Positions 7,036 to 13,212 of a DNA stretch of 13,837 nucleotides are shown one piece after another; positions within the stretch are counted from its first letter, which is position 1, and each line of letters begins with the position of its first letter. The notes below the pieces were generated by a model that searched no databases, was not told where the DNA came from, and worked only from the letters and a program-made list of their open reading frames with translations. Origin of the DNA: CAZJDV01 sp964544865 (GTDB lineage Bacteria > Chloroflexota > Dehalococcoidia > Lucifugimonadales > CAJWER01); NCBI GenBank assembly GCA_964544865.1, contig CAZJDV010000068.1, positions 1 to 13,837 on the forward strand, written 5' to 3'. A program made the position numbers and the translations under genes.

Positions 7036-7371
7036 CTACTCCTTCAGAGCGATGTACACGTACACGTCGGCCGAGTCGTCCGCGCCCTTGACCTCGCCCG
7101 CCACCCTGAGCCAGCTTCCGAATTTCTCGACCTTGACGTAGTACAGACCGGCTTGGGTCGCGACCGGCATTACGGCGCCCTCGTCCACCCAGTCGATGCC
7201 GTCGGGCGAAATCTGGATCCTGGCGGCGATGTGGCCTCCGCCCGTCAGGCGCAGGACCTTGAGGTAGATGATGGCCTCGTGGGCCCAGCCGGCCTCATAG
7301 GGTTCGGTGGCGAAAACGCCCCTCAGACCCTGTGCCCGCTCGACGACCGCCGTGTATGACTGGCTTACCAT
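7036..7371 (-). CDS. Uncharacterised beta-rich protein (111 aa)
   Basis: Not recognised as a named family. The sequence alternates hydrophobic and polar residues in strand-like runs (AIIYLKVLRL, YYVKVEKFGSWLRVAGEV, DVYVYIAL) with glycine turns and an ISPDGIDW motif of the kind found in beta-sandwich or carbohydrate-related domains. It has no signal peptide, membrane span or catalytic motif. It follows the DUF6772-like gene by 35 bases on the same strand and so probably shares its mRNA from the promoter at 8319-8346. The start at 7369-7371 lacks a strong Shine-Dalgarno. The gene converges with trpB, with only 14 bases between the stops. Confidence 0.75.
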   Translation of the reverse strand: MVSQSYTAVVERAQGLRGVFATEPYEAGWAHEAIIYLKVLRLTGGGHIAARIQISPDGIDWVDEGAVMPVATQAGLYYVKVEKFGSWLRVAGEVKGADDSADVYVYIALKE

Positions 7372-7406
7372 GTACTCACGTCAAGCTCCGTCTTCCCCAC
7401 CGCATG

Positions 7407-8267
7407 CTAGCGCTTCGTCGAGAGCAACACCGAGTCGATCATGAAAAAGCACCGGGCGTCGGTGTCCGTCTCCACGAAGAATCCCAGGTTCAGGAGGCCC
7501 CTGAGCGTCGACGTAGGCGGTCTCATGGCGGGGACCGAGCCACGCATGTCCAGGGTCTGGTCGTTGCACTGCATCTCGACGTGCTCTCGCTTTTCCAGGT
7601 CCACGACCCACCGCAGATAGTGCCAGTTGATCTTGGTGACCGTTTCGTTGTAGCACAGCGGCATCTTACCGCCGGGTATGTCCTTGAACTCCCTCTCGCC
7701 GAATCCTCCTTCCCCGGGGAGCATTTTCGACGTGGCGGAATACTGCCATTTCTGATGGAGCACGCCGTCGACGGCGTTCAGGTATCGTATGAGCAGGAAA
7801 TAGCGGTGGTTCTCGTCCTGGAGGTCGAAGCTCATCCCGAAGTACCGCGTATTTTCCTCACCAAGCGTCAGGCTCGTCGGCTCCGGCTTGAACGTAAAGA
7901 AGCACTCGGCCTGATAGACGCCGCGACGCAGCCAGGTCAGCCGTTTCAGCGCCTTAGCGAAATGGCCGCGCCGGTGCCGCGTCGCCACTTTCAAAGAGTA
8001 GCTGCCCTGAAGCGCGCCGTGAGTACCGGTGTCGGGCATGGTCAGGTTGGACAGCATCGGAGGCCGGTAGTCCCGGTTCCATGGCGGTAGCTGGAAGGGT
8101 GACCCGCTCGGATCGGGGTAATCGCTGGCGCTGATGAGCTCCGTCCAGCCCGACAGGCCCCGGTCGAAGTCGTCGTAGAATACGATTCGCCCCATGGGAT
8201 CGAACCGGCTCAGATGCGGGTCGGCACTGAGCATTCCGGTCCGGACAGAGGCGCTGGCATCGTCCAT
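7407..8267 (-). CDS. DUF6772-like beta-sandwich protein of unknown function
   Basis: A 286-aa protein with FYDDFDRGLSGWTELI near the N-terminus, RPPMLSNLTMPDTGTHGAL, then YSLKVATR and a FTFKPE segment. This pattern resembles DUF6772, a family I associate with Chloroflexota and some other soil and marine bacteria; the match is from memory. The 'F-D-D-F-D...GW' opening is typical of laminin-G/concanavalin-like carbohydrate-binding folds, so a role in glycan binding or turnover is possible but unproven. No signal peptide is evident, which suggests a cytoplasmic protein. The start at 8265-8267 has an AAGGGGG 9 nt upstream, and a good promoter (8319-8346) lies about 50 bases ahead. It is the first gene of a two-gene unit with the 111-aa protein. 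Confidence 0.85.
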   Translation of the reverse strand: MDDASASVRTGMLSADPHLSRFDPMGRIVFYDDFDRGLSGWTELISASDYPDPSGSPFQLPPWNRDYRPPMLSNLTMPDTGTHGALQGSYSLKVATRHRRGHFAKALKRLTWLRRGVYQAECFFTFKPEPTSLTLGEENTRYFGMSFDLQDENHRYFLLIRYLNAVDGVLHQKWQYSATSKMLPGEGGFGEREFKDIPGGKMPLCYNETVTKINWHYLRWVVDLEKREHVEMQCNDQTLDMRGSVPAMRPPTSTLRGLLNLGFFVETDTDARCFFMIDSVLLSTKR

Positions 8268-8318
8268 CTGGGAGGTCCCCCTTGCACGGATCGTAATGCC
8301 CGGATGTCGGGCGGGGTA

Positions 8319-8346
8319 AGAATACCAGACGACGGGCCGGTGTCAA
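8319..8346 (-). promoter_or_regulatory. Sigma70-type promoter of the DUF6772-like unit
   Basis: On the minus strand a perfect TTGACA (8341-8346), a 16-nt spacer and TATTCT (8319-8324) preceded by TGG, an extended -10. The predicted start is near 8312. The leader holds a small GCCCG/CGGGC hairpin with a 5-nt loop before the Shine-Dalgarno. Confidence 0.65.
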
Positions 8347-8490
8347 GTTGGACGGCAAGGCCCGGAATTAGCGTTTGTGTCCCGATGGACGTGGGGCGTG
8401 CGCCTGTCGAGGACAACCTCCAGTGACGGCACGCCGTCTAGCGTTATCCTAACTGCAAGGCTAGCCCACTTTCTGCCACCCCAGAATTAT

Positions 8491-8523
8491 GAAAGGCCCT
8501 CGAATGAACAGCGAGGGCCTTTC
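8491..8523 (-). terminator. Hairpin terminator after the psp module
   Basis: GAAAGGCCCTCG (8491-8502) and CGAGGGCCTTTC (8512-8523) form a perfect 12-bp stem with a 9-nt loop, 28 bases after the PspAA stop. On the minus strand the stem ends in CTTTC then ATAATTC: a short, broken T-run. The A-rich and T-rich stem ends could let it work in both directions. It also insulates the psp module from the promoter at 8319-8346. Confidence 0.7.
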
Positions 8524-8550
8524 GCGTGCCGTCTATTGGGTCTGCGCCGG

Positions 8551-8829
8551 CTATCCCGGAAGCAGCCCTTCGCCGACGAATCGCTCGGCGGCCTCCGCTA
8601 TCGAGATGTCCGGTTCCGGAAGGACCAGGTCCGACTCCACCAGCTCATCCACCGGTACGGGCGTGCCCTTCTCGCGCACGAGGTCCAGCATCTTCTTGAG
8701 CATGGGCCCGAACTGATCGCCGTCCTCCCGCTCGACGATCTCGACGATCTGGTTGTCTATCTCGTTTAGCTCGTCGATGTGCGCGTCTGAGAGATTGTAC
8801 TGTCCCTCGGTGAGAATGCGTACGATCAT
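8551..8829 (-). CDS. pspAA: PspA-associated protein PspAA
   Basis: A 92-aa protein opening MIVRILTEGQY, with the ELNEIDNQIVEIVE helix, a central VREKGTPVPVDELVESDLVLP segment and an acidic C-terminus. This is the pattern of the PspAA domain, a small partner of PspA in Actinobacteria, Chloroflexi, cyanobacteria and archaea. It is thought to work with PspA in membrane-stress response; its molecular action is unknown. Its ATG overlaps the pspA stop (ATGA, 8826-8829), and a GGAGGGG lies just upstream inside pspA, so translation is coupled. It is last in the module and is followed by the hairpin at 8491-8523. Confidence 0.9.
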   Translation of the reverse strand: MIVRILTEGQYNLSDAHIDELNEIDNQIVEIVEREDGDQFGPMLKKMLDLVREKGTPVPVDELVESDLVLPEPDISIAEAAERFVGEGLLPG

Positions 8830-9554
8830 GATTGCCCCTCCGGCAGGGACTTCTTCTCGCCGGACGGGAGCTGGCCCTTGAGGGCGGCAAGCTCCGCATC
8901 CACGGATGAAGATGCGCTGAGCTGCTGAAGCTGCCTGTCCAGCGGGTCCATGCCTGTGGGATCGTCCAGGACGCCCGTGGCGACCAGCTCGTCGATGGCG
9001 CCCGCCTTCGCCCGCATGGTCTCGGTCTTGTTCTCGGCCCGCTCGATGGCCAGCGATATGTCGCCCATTTCCTCGGACAAGCCGGACAGGGCCGAGCCGA
9101 TGCGCACCTGCGCCTGGGCCGCGCTGTGCTGCGCCTTGATGACCTCCTTTTGGGTCTTGAAGGCCGATACCTTGGCCTGCAGGCGCTGCTCGGCGTGAGT
9201 CAGCTTCTGTTGCTCTATCTCCAGGTTGGCGATCTGCTCGTCCAGTCCTTCGAGCTCCACGATGCTGCTCTGTTTCCTTTCGAGCGCCATTCTCGCTAGG
9301 TCCTCGCGGCCGACCGAAAGCGCCTGCCTCGCCTGGGTGTCCAGCTTCGCCAGGTTTTGCTGGGTCTTGGCCGCCTGGTTCTGAAGACGCCGCTTGTTTG
9401 TGACCATCTCCACCACGCCACGTTTGACGTTGCGCAGCATCTCGAGCTGCTTTTCATAGGAGTAGTCCAGTGTCTCCGCGGGATTTTCCGCGTTATCCAT
9501 TATCCGATTGATCTTCGATTTCACGATTGTCGACATTCTCGACAGCATTCCCAT
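8826..9554 (-). CDS. pspA: Phage shock protein A (PspA/IM30/Vipp1 family)
   Basis: A 242-aa coiled-coil membrane-remodelling protein that assembles on damaged inner membranes (ESCRT-III superfamily). The N-terminal amphipathic helix (MGMLSRMSTIVKSKIN) is followed by NPAETLDYSYEKQLEML, the family signature region, and then long heptad-rich helices up to about residue 190 with few prolines or glycines. The C-terminal 40 residues are a less ordered tail with LDRQLQQLSASSSVDAELAALKGQL, typical of bacterial PspA from non-proteobacteria. The start is certain: AGGAGG lies 7 nt before the ATG at 9552-9554. It is preceded by a two-helix membrane protein and followed by PspAA. PspB, PspC and PspF are absent, so regulation probably differs from the E. 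coli scheme; no sigma54 site is seen. Confidence 0.96.
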   Translation of the reverse strand: MGMLSRMSTIVKSKINRIMDNAENPAETLDYSYEKQLEMLRNVKRGVVEMVTNKRRLQNQAAKTQQNLAKLDTQARQALSVGREDLARMALERKQSSIVELEGLDEQIANLEIEQQKLTHAEQRLQAKVSAFKTQKEVIKAQHSAAQAQVRIGSALSGLSEEMGDISLAIERAENKTETMRAKAGAIDELVATGVLDDPTGMDPLDRQLQQLSASSSVDAELAALKGQLPSGEKKSLPEGQS

Positions 9555-9600
9555 GGTGTTACCTCCTCACTTTACAAAGCTCCGGCTGATCCATCTAGCG

Positions 9601-9798
9601 TCAGAATTCGCTTTGGCCGCTTCCATCTCCCGAGAACATCTTGACCAGCCCAACGACCACTACTATGACCCCGCCCGCGATTATGACGAAGCCGATTATG
9701 TCCAAAAGCCACTCAAGGATGGGGGACTGAATGAGCCACCCAAGCACGATAATCAGGATGCCTGCCAGGACAAGACCTCCACCGCCAACCTTGTTCAT
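9601..9798 (-). CDS. Small two-helix membrane protein of the psp module (65 aa)
   Basis: The chosen start is the ATG at 9796-9798, because GAGGTGATT lies just upstream; a longer 79-aa reading would place this Shine-Dalgarno inside the gene. The protein is almost all membrane: a first hydrophobic helix (GLVLAGILIIVLGWLI), a short turn with SPILEWLLD, and a second (IIGFVIIAGGVIVVVVGLV), then a short polar tail MFSGDGSGQ. It lies 46 bases before pspA on the same strand. By position and size it is a good candidate for a membrane anchor or stress sensor that recruits PspA, taking the place of PspB/PspC or of LiaI; this is inference. No sequence family was recognised with certainty. Confidence 0.85.
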   Translation of the reverse strand: MNKVGGGGLVLAGILIIVLGWLIQSPILEWLLDIIGFVIIAGGVIVVVVGLVKMFSGDGSGQSEF

Positions 9799-9968
9799 TA
9801 GAATCACCTCGTGAGCGAGTATCCCATGCCTGTCCGGCACAGGGGATAGTTCTCATGTTACTCTCTCGTGTTATTCGCGATAGCCCAAGACGTAATTGTA
9901 GACCATGTGGATATCCAAGACCAGAGCGCCGGATAGATCCGACGCGATCCGTCACATCACCGCCTCGC

Positions 9969-10115
9969 TTACTGGGCGGCCTCGATCAACTCGGCTATTC
10001 TTTGTGGCAGCCTGGGCTCAATCTGACGCCAGAGCGGAATGTTATGTTCGAGCGCCTTTGACAGCGTAAGCGGCAAGCTGCCCACAAGCCGGTCTCGGTC
10101 GAATCCCGCACCGAT
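9969..10115 (-). pseudogene. In-frame continuation of the membrane protein gene beyond a TGA
   Basis: After the TGA at 10116-10118 the same frame stays open for 48 codons to a TAA at 9969-9971. The predicted residues look like real protein (FDRDRLVGSLPLTLSKAL, then LWRQIEPRLPQRIAELIEAAQ), with an amphipathic helical pattern and GC-rich third positions like the neighbours. There is no good start codon or Shine-Dalgarno of its own at the TGA. The simplest reading is that the original gene was about 49 codons longer and that a CGA arginine codon became TGA. Read-through or a sequencing error could also explain it. Other genes here (trpB, typA, pspA) end in TGA, so UGA is not generally reassigned. 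Confidence 0.6.
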
Positions 10116-10457
10116 TCAGTAGGCGAGCGAATACGTCAGCTTGCTCTTAGGACGGTTCGCCAGTTGGTCTCCCAGCATATGGCTCATGTGTCTCAGGGCG
10201 GCCGCCAGCAGCACCGGGTGCCGCCAGACGGTCAGACTAAGCGCCAGGCCCGCGAACGCATACTCCCATGCGTGGAAGGCGAGGTAGAGGCGCCGCCGGT
10301 CTTTTCGCACGAACCACAGGTAGTAGTCGAGCAGGTGATCGACGTCGTTGAGGGCCCCGGCGACGAACACCGCCGGCAGTGCCAGTGGCTCGCCGCTGGC
10401 CGCCCACACGGCTGCGCCAATCCCCACGGAGACCGCGGGGTGGCCTATTGGGCCCAG
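10116..10457 (-). CDS. Small membrane protein with DVDH and HAWEY motifs, possibly truncated by TGA
   Basis: A membrane protein of about 113 aa if read from CTG at 10455-10457. Hydrophobic segments (AVSVGIGAAVWAA, ALPAVFVAGAL, FAGLALSLTVW, LLAAALRHM) alternate with conserved-looking polar motifs GHP, NDVDHLLDYY, HAWEY, SHMLGDQLANRP. The spaced His and Asp resemble membrane metal-dependent hydrolase-like proteins (YdjM-type), though I cannot assign the family with certainty. The CTG start is favoured because AGGAGG (10465-10470) lies exactly 7 nt upstream and the added residues include the GHP motif; the first GTG (10425-10427) is 37 nt from it and would cut this off. An extended -10 promoter (10497-10505) lies upstream. 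The frame continues after the TGA for 48 more codons, so this gene may be broken. Confidence 0.65.
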   Translation of the reverse strand: MGPIGHPAVSVGIGAAVWAASGEPLALPAVFVAGALNDVDHLLDYYLWFVRKDRRRLYLAFHAWEYAFAGLALSLTVWRHPVLLAAALRHMSHMLGDQLANRPKSKLTYSLAY

Positions 10458-10464
10458 ATCGTAA

Positions 10465-10470
10465 CCTCCT
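10465..10470 (-). promoter_or_regulatory. Shine-Dalgarno pointing to a CTG start
   Basis: AGGAGG on the minus strand, 7 nt before CTG at 10455-10457. No ATG, GTG or TTG is in frame between it and the GTG at 10427. It decides the start of the small membrane protein. Confidence 0.6.
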
Positions 10471-10496
10471 TCGGGACTGGGACCGACGTATGTACT

Positions 10497-10505
10497 ATTG
10501 TATCA
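10497..10505 (-). promoter_or_regulatory. Extended -10 promoter of the small membrane protein gene
   Basis: TGA followed by TACAAT (10497-10502) on the minus strand fits the extended -10 consensus; no -35 is visible, as is common for this class. The predicted start near 10490 gives a leader of about 33 nt containing the AGGAGG at 10465-10470. Confidence 0.45.
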
Positions 10506-10561
10506 GGCCGATGCGCCCGCCTCGGCGCCGGCACTTTACGTGCAGCCCGCAAACGCTTACC

Positions 10562-12064
10562 ATGCCCACATTGCTTCGCATGATATTCACGCTGGCTCGG
10601 AAGGGCGCCATATCCAGGTTGCTGGTTGGACTGCTAGTGTTGTTACTGGTTCTGGCCGCATGTGCCGAAGAGGACGCTCCTGCGCCGACCGTCGCTCCAT
10701 CTCCGACAAGTACGCCTGAATCGCCGCCTACACCACTGCCGCCCCCTACGCCGGTCGACACACTTACCGCCACGCCGTCACCGACCGCGACGGTCACCTC
10801 AGAGCCGACGCCAACGTTCGTCCCTACGCCCGCGATTCTACCCACGGCCGGCGTCGTGTTCGGCACGCCGACTCCCCTGCCCGGCGACCCGATTACCCTG
10901 ATCCTCGAGGCGGTGCAGCTACGGGTCAGCGTGCTTCGCGAGCTCACAATGCAGCGACCGGTCGAAAGGCAGTTTATCAGCCGGGACGAGCTGGGCGTGC
11001 TCCTGATCGAACTATTCGAGGAGGACCGGGAAGAGATACTCGAGGACCAGAAGCTCTATGCCACCCTCGGAATACTGGAGAAAGGCATTGATCTCTTTGA
11101 TCTCCTGCTTGGACTCTATAGCGAAGGGGTCCTGGGGTACTACAGTTCTGAGGAAGACAAGTTCTACGTGGTGCGCACCTCCGAGGAGCTGGCCCCGAAC
11201 GAGGAACGTACCTACGTTCACGAATACATCCACGCGCTCCAGCAGCAGCACTTCGCCTTTGAGTCGCTGTTCGACGAGATCGAGGATAACTCCGATGCGT
11301 CCGCGGCGCTGCGGGCCCTCTTGGAGGGGGACGCGAGTCTGTCCGAGACCGCATACGTTTTTGAGTACATGACCGCGGGGGACCGGGCCGTTTCCGAAGG
11401 TCAGGCCAGCGATGCCCTTATCCAGTCCTTTCGCGCTGCCCCACGTGTCATCCAGCGACAGTACCTGTTCCCCTACATCGAGGGGGTCAATTTCGCCATC
11501 ACTCTCTACCAACAGCAGGGCTGGGAGGCCATGAATCGGGCGTTCGGCGCCCTTCCCCGGTCCACCGAGCAGATACTGCACCCCGAGAGATACGCCGCCG
11601 GAGACGAGCCCATCGAAGTGGAGCTTCCAGACCTCGTCGAGGCCGTGGGCGAAGGCTGGTCCCTGGTCAGGAGCGACACCTTCGGCGAGTTCATGATGCA
11701 GGCCTACATCGAAACTGCGTTCGCCCCCGAAGGGGCGTTTGCTGCCGCCGAGGGTTGGGGGGGCGACGCGTTCTCCCTGCTGGAGGGATCCCAGGGCGAG
11801 ACGCTACTGGTCCTCTCCAGCGTGTGGGACACCGAGGCGGACGCCGCCGAGTTCCACGAGGTCTTCATGCAGTTCACGGAGAACCTAACGGGTGGCGTGT
11901 GGCAGGACGAGAACGAAGGCCTCCGGATCAGTCGAATGGTCCTCGCCGACCGGGTCATTCAAATTCGTATCCAGGAGTCGGACACGCTGGTGGTATTCGC
12001 GCCTGGTCCCTCAATCCTGGACGCCGTGATGGCGGTCCTCCCCAGCCAAAACGACCCCCCGTAG
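10562..12064 (+). CDS. Lipoprotein with HExxH (gluzincin-like) metallopeptidase motif
   Basis: From the ATG at 10562 the protein is 500 aa. A hydrophobic signal (LLVGLLVLLLVLAAC) ends in a lipobox with C34, so it should be lipid-anchored outside the membrane. Residues about 39-108 form a Pro/Thr/Ser-rich linker. The globular part has H220-E221-Y-I-H224 in HEYIHALQQQHF, and E255 in ALLEGDASL about 30 residues later, an arrangement typical of gluzincin zinc peptidases (HExxH plus a distant Glu). The C-terminal region (SDTFGEFMMQAYIETAF onward) is of unknown fold. The start is uncertain: a reading from 10379 is longer but would bury the signal sequence, and ATG 10580 is also possible; none has a clear Shine-Dalgarno. 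Substrate is unknown. The gene is followed by 460 bases without a clear gene and has no linked immunity or transport gene. Peptidase activity is inferred from motif only. Confidence 0.85.
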   Translation: MPTLLRMIFTLARKGAISRLLVGLLVLLLVLAACAEEDAPAPTVAPSPTSTPESPPTPLPPPTPVDTLTATPSPTATVTSEPTPTFVPTPAILPTAGVVFGTPTPLPGDPITLILEAVQLRVSVLRELTMQRPVERQFISRDELGVLLIELFEEDREEILEDQKLYATLGILEKGIDLFDLLLGLYSEGVLGYYSSEEDKFYVVRTSEELAPNEERTYVHEYIHALQQQHFAFESLFDEIEDNSDASAALRALLEGDASLSETAYVFEYMTAGDRAVSEGQASDALIQSFRAAPRVIQRQYLFPYIEGVNFAITLYQQQGWEAMNRAFGALPRSTEQILHPERYAAGDEPIEVELPDLVEAVGEGWSLVRSDTFGEFMMQAYIETAFAPEGAFAAAEGWGGDAFSLLEGSQGETLLVLSSVWDTEADAAEFHEVFMQFTENLTGGVWQDENEGLRISRMVLADRVIQIRIQESDTLVVFAPGPSILDAVMAVLPSQNDPP

Positions 12065-12178
12065 CCCGACGATTGCCGACAAGGCCGTCGCCTTTCCCCT
12101 CGACGTGCGAATCGCGCCAGGGCCGGGCGGTTAGCGTTCGTCGCCCTCCGAGGAGCCGGCCGCCAGAGTCGGCATTTC

Positions 12179-12208
12179 TTGACACTGTATCTCCGCCGTT
12201 GCTACACT
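12179..12208 (+). promoter_or_regulatory. Strong sigma70-type promoter upstream of rdgB-moaA
   Basis: A perfect TTGACA (12179-12184), an 18-nt spacer and TACACT (12203-12208, 4 of 6 matches to TATAAT). The predicted start is near 12215, giving a leader of about 310 nt before rdgB, unusually long for a housekeeping gene, or a separate short transcript. No operator was recognised. The 460 bases between the lipoprotein gene and rdgB otherwise hold the hairpin pair below and a possible 42-codon ORF. Confidence 0.6.
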
Positions 12209-12267
12209 GAGGCTGTACCGTCAAACCCCGTTGCGCGCTTTTGTCAAGCCGTTCGTTGGGTTGAGGC

Positions 12268-12303
12268 GGTCTGGCTTTCCAGACCAATCTGAATGGTGGG
12301 TCT
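12268..12303 (+). other. Possible alternating hairpin in the rdgB leader
   Basis: GGTCTGG (12268-12274) and CCAGACC (12279-12285) form a perfect 7-bp stem with a 4-nt loop. The 3' arm AGACC (12281-12285) can instead pair with GGTCT at 12299-12303, so two structures are mutually exclusive. It is downstream of the promoter at 12179-12208. No known riboswitch class was recognised. Confidence 0.3.
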
Positions 12304-12353
12304 GTTGGTTCTAAGGGCCCTCGCCGCCATCTGGCGTGACTAGCTAGCAGACT

Positions 12354-12482
12354 ATGCAGAAATCTCAATTTACGTTCACGTTTCGCGACGCTCTCTCATT
12401 GCCCGAGCTGGACAGAGGGGAGTTGATCGAAGGAGACTTCTGGCGGTCAAAGATCAAAGAGGGGAAACGGTATTGCGACTAG
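12354..12482 (+). CDS. Possible 42-aa small protein or leader peptide
   Basis: ATG (12354) to TAG (12480-12482). The product has a polar, charged make-up (FTFRDALSLPELDRGELIE, then KIKEGKRYC) with no membrane helix. It has no clear Shine-Dalgarno and no recognised family, and its base use is more AT-rich than that of its neighbours at the 5' end. It lies in the leader between a strong promoter and rdgB. It could be a real micro-protein, a remnant, or chance. Confidence 0.2.
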   Translation: MQKSQFTFTFRDALSLPELDRGELIEGDFWRSKIKEGKRYCD

Positions 12483-12524
12483 ACGGCCGCGGGCCCGCGA
12501 GGTTGAGGCGGACCCCCGCGCTCC

Positions 12525-13133
12525 ATGACCGATAGCGCGGGCAAACTGCTGATCGCCACCCGGAACGCCGGCAAGTTCGAGGAGCTTGTGGCGCTGCTGT
12601 CGGGCTGTCCGTTCGACCTGGTCTCCCTGGCGGACGCGGGGATAGATACGGAAGTCGCCGAGACCGGCTCGACCTACGAAGAAAACGCCGCCATCAAAGC
12701 GACGGCATATACCCGCGAGAGCGGCATGCTGACGCTCGCCGACGACTCCGGGCTGGAGGTCGAGGCCCTGGGCGGCGAGCCGGGAATCCTGTCCTCCAGG
12801 TATGCCGGCGAGGGGGCCACCGACGCCCAGCGAATCGCGCTCCTGCTCCGTAACCTGGGAAATGTGCCCGAGCGGGACCGGGTTGCGCGGTTCGTATGTG
12901 TCATCGCCCTGGCCCGTCCCGGCCGGCCGGTCGAGCTATACTCGGGAGGGTGCCGCGGCCGGATCGTCGCCGCCTCCCGCGGCAGAGACGGTTTCGGGTA
13001 CGACCCGGTGTTTCTGCTGCCCGAGACCGGCAAGACGATGGCCGAGCTCTCGCCCGAGGAGAAGAACCTGATCAGCCACCGCAGCGACGCCGCCCGAAAG
13101 GCGTTGTCTGCGCTCAGGGACATGGCGCCATAG
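12525..13133 (+). CDS. rdgB: dITP/XTP pyrophosphatase (RdgB/HAM1 family)
   Basis: House-cleaning nucleotidase that hydrolyses non-canonical purine triphosphates (ITP, dITP, XTP) to the monophosphate and pyrophosphate, keeping them out of DNA and RNA. At 202 aa it has normal length. Family motifs: LLIATRNAGKFEEL near the N-terminus (substrate phosphate loop), TYEENAAIKA, the LADDSGLEVEALGGEPGILSSRYAG block, and the C-terminal GFGYDPVF, ELSPEEKNLISHRSDAARKAL. The start ATG at 12525 has only a weak GAGGCGG about 13 nt ahead. It is followed by moaA after 79 bases on the same strand and probably shares a transcript with it, though the two are functionally unrelated. Confidence 0.96.
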   Translation: MTDSAGKLLIATRNAGKFEELVALLSGCPFDLVSLADAGIDTEVAETGSTYEENAAIKATAYTRESGMLTLADDSGLEVEALGGEPGILSSRYAGEGATDAQRIALLLRNLGNVPERDRVARFVCVIALARPGRPVELYSGGCRGRIVAASRGRDGFGYDPVFLLPETGKTMAELSPEEKNLISHRSDAARKALSALRDMAP

Positions 13134-13212
13134 CTCGCCCATCCCCACGCGGACTGGAGGCTTCGGTGAGCGTGAAACCTCTTCAAGAGAGGGGGTGGAC
13201 GCAGGTAAACGT

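Noticed and set aside
8343..8489. 47-codon open minus-strand frame (containing ...ITLDGVPSLEVVLD...)
   Set aside because: Protein-like in part, but it has no start codon near its beginning, starts right after the psp terminator, and overlaps the DUF6772-unit promoter. It could be a remnant, but the evidence is too thin.
10083..10118. GTCGAATCCC that looks like a tRNA T-loop
   Set aside because: No matching 5-bp T-stem, acceptor stem or anticodon arm can be built around it, and the region reads as protein on the minus strand.
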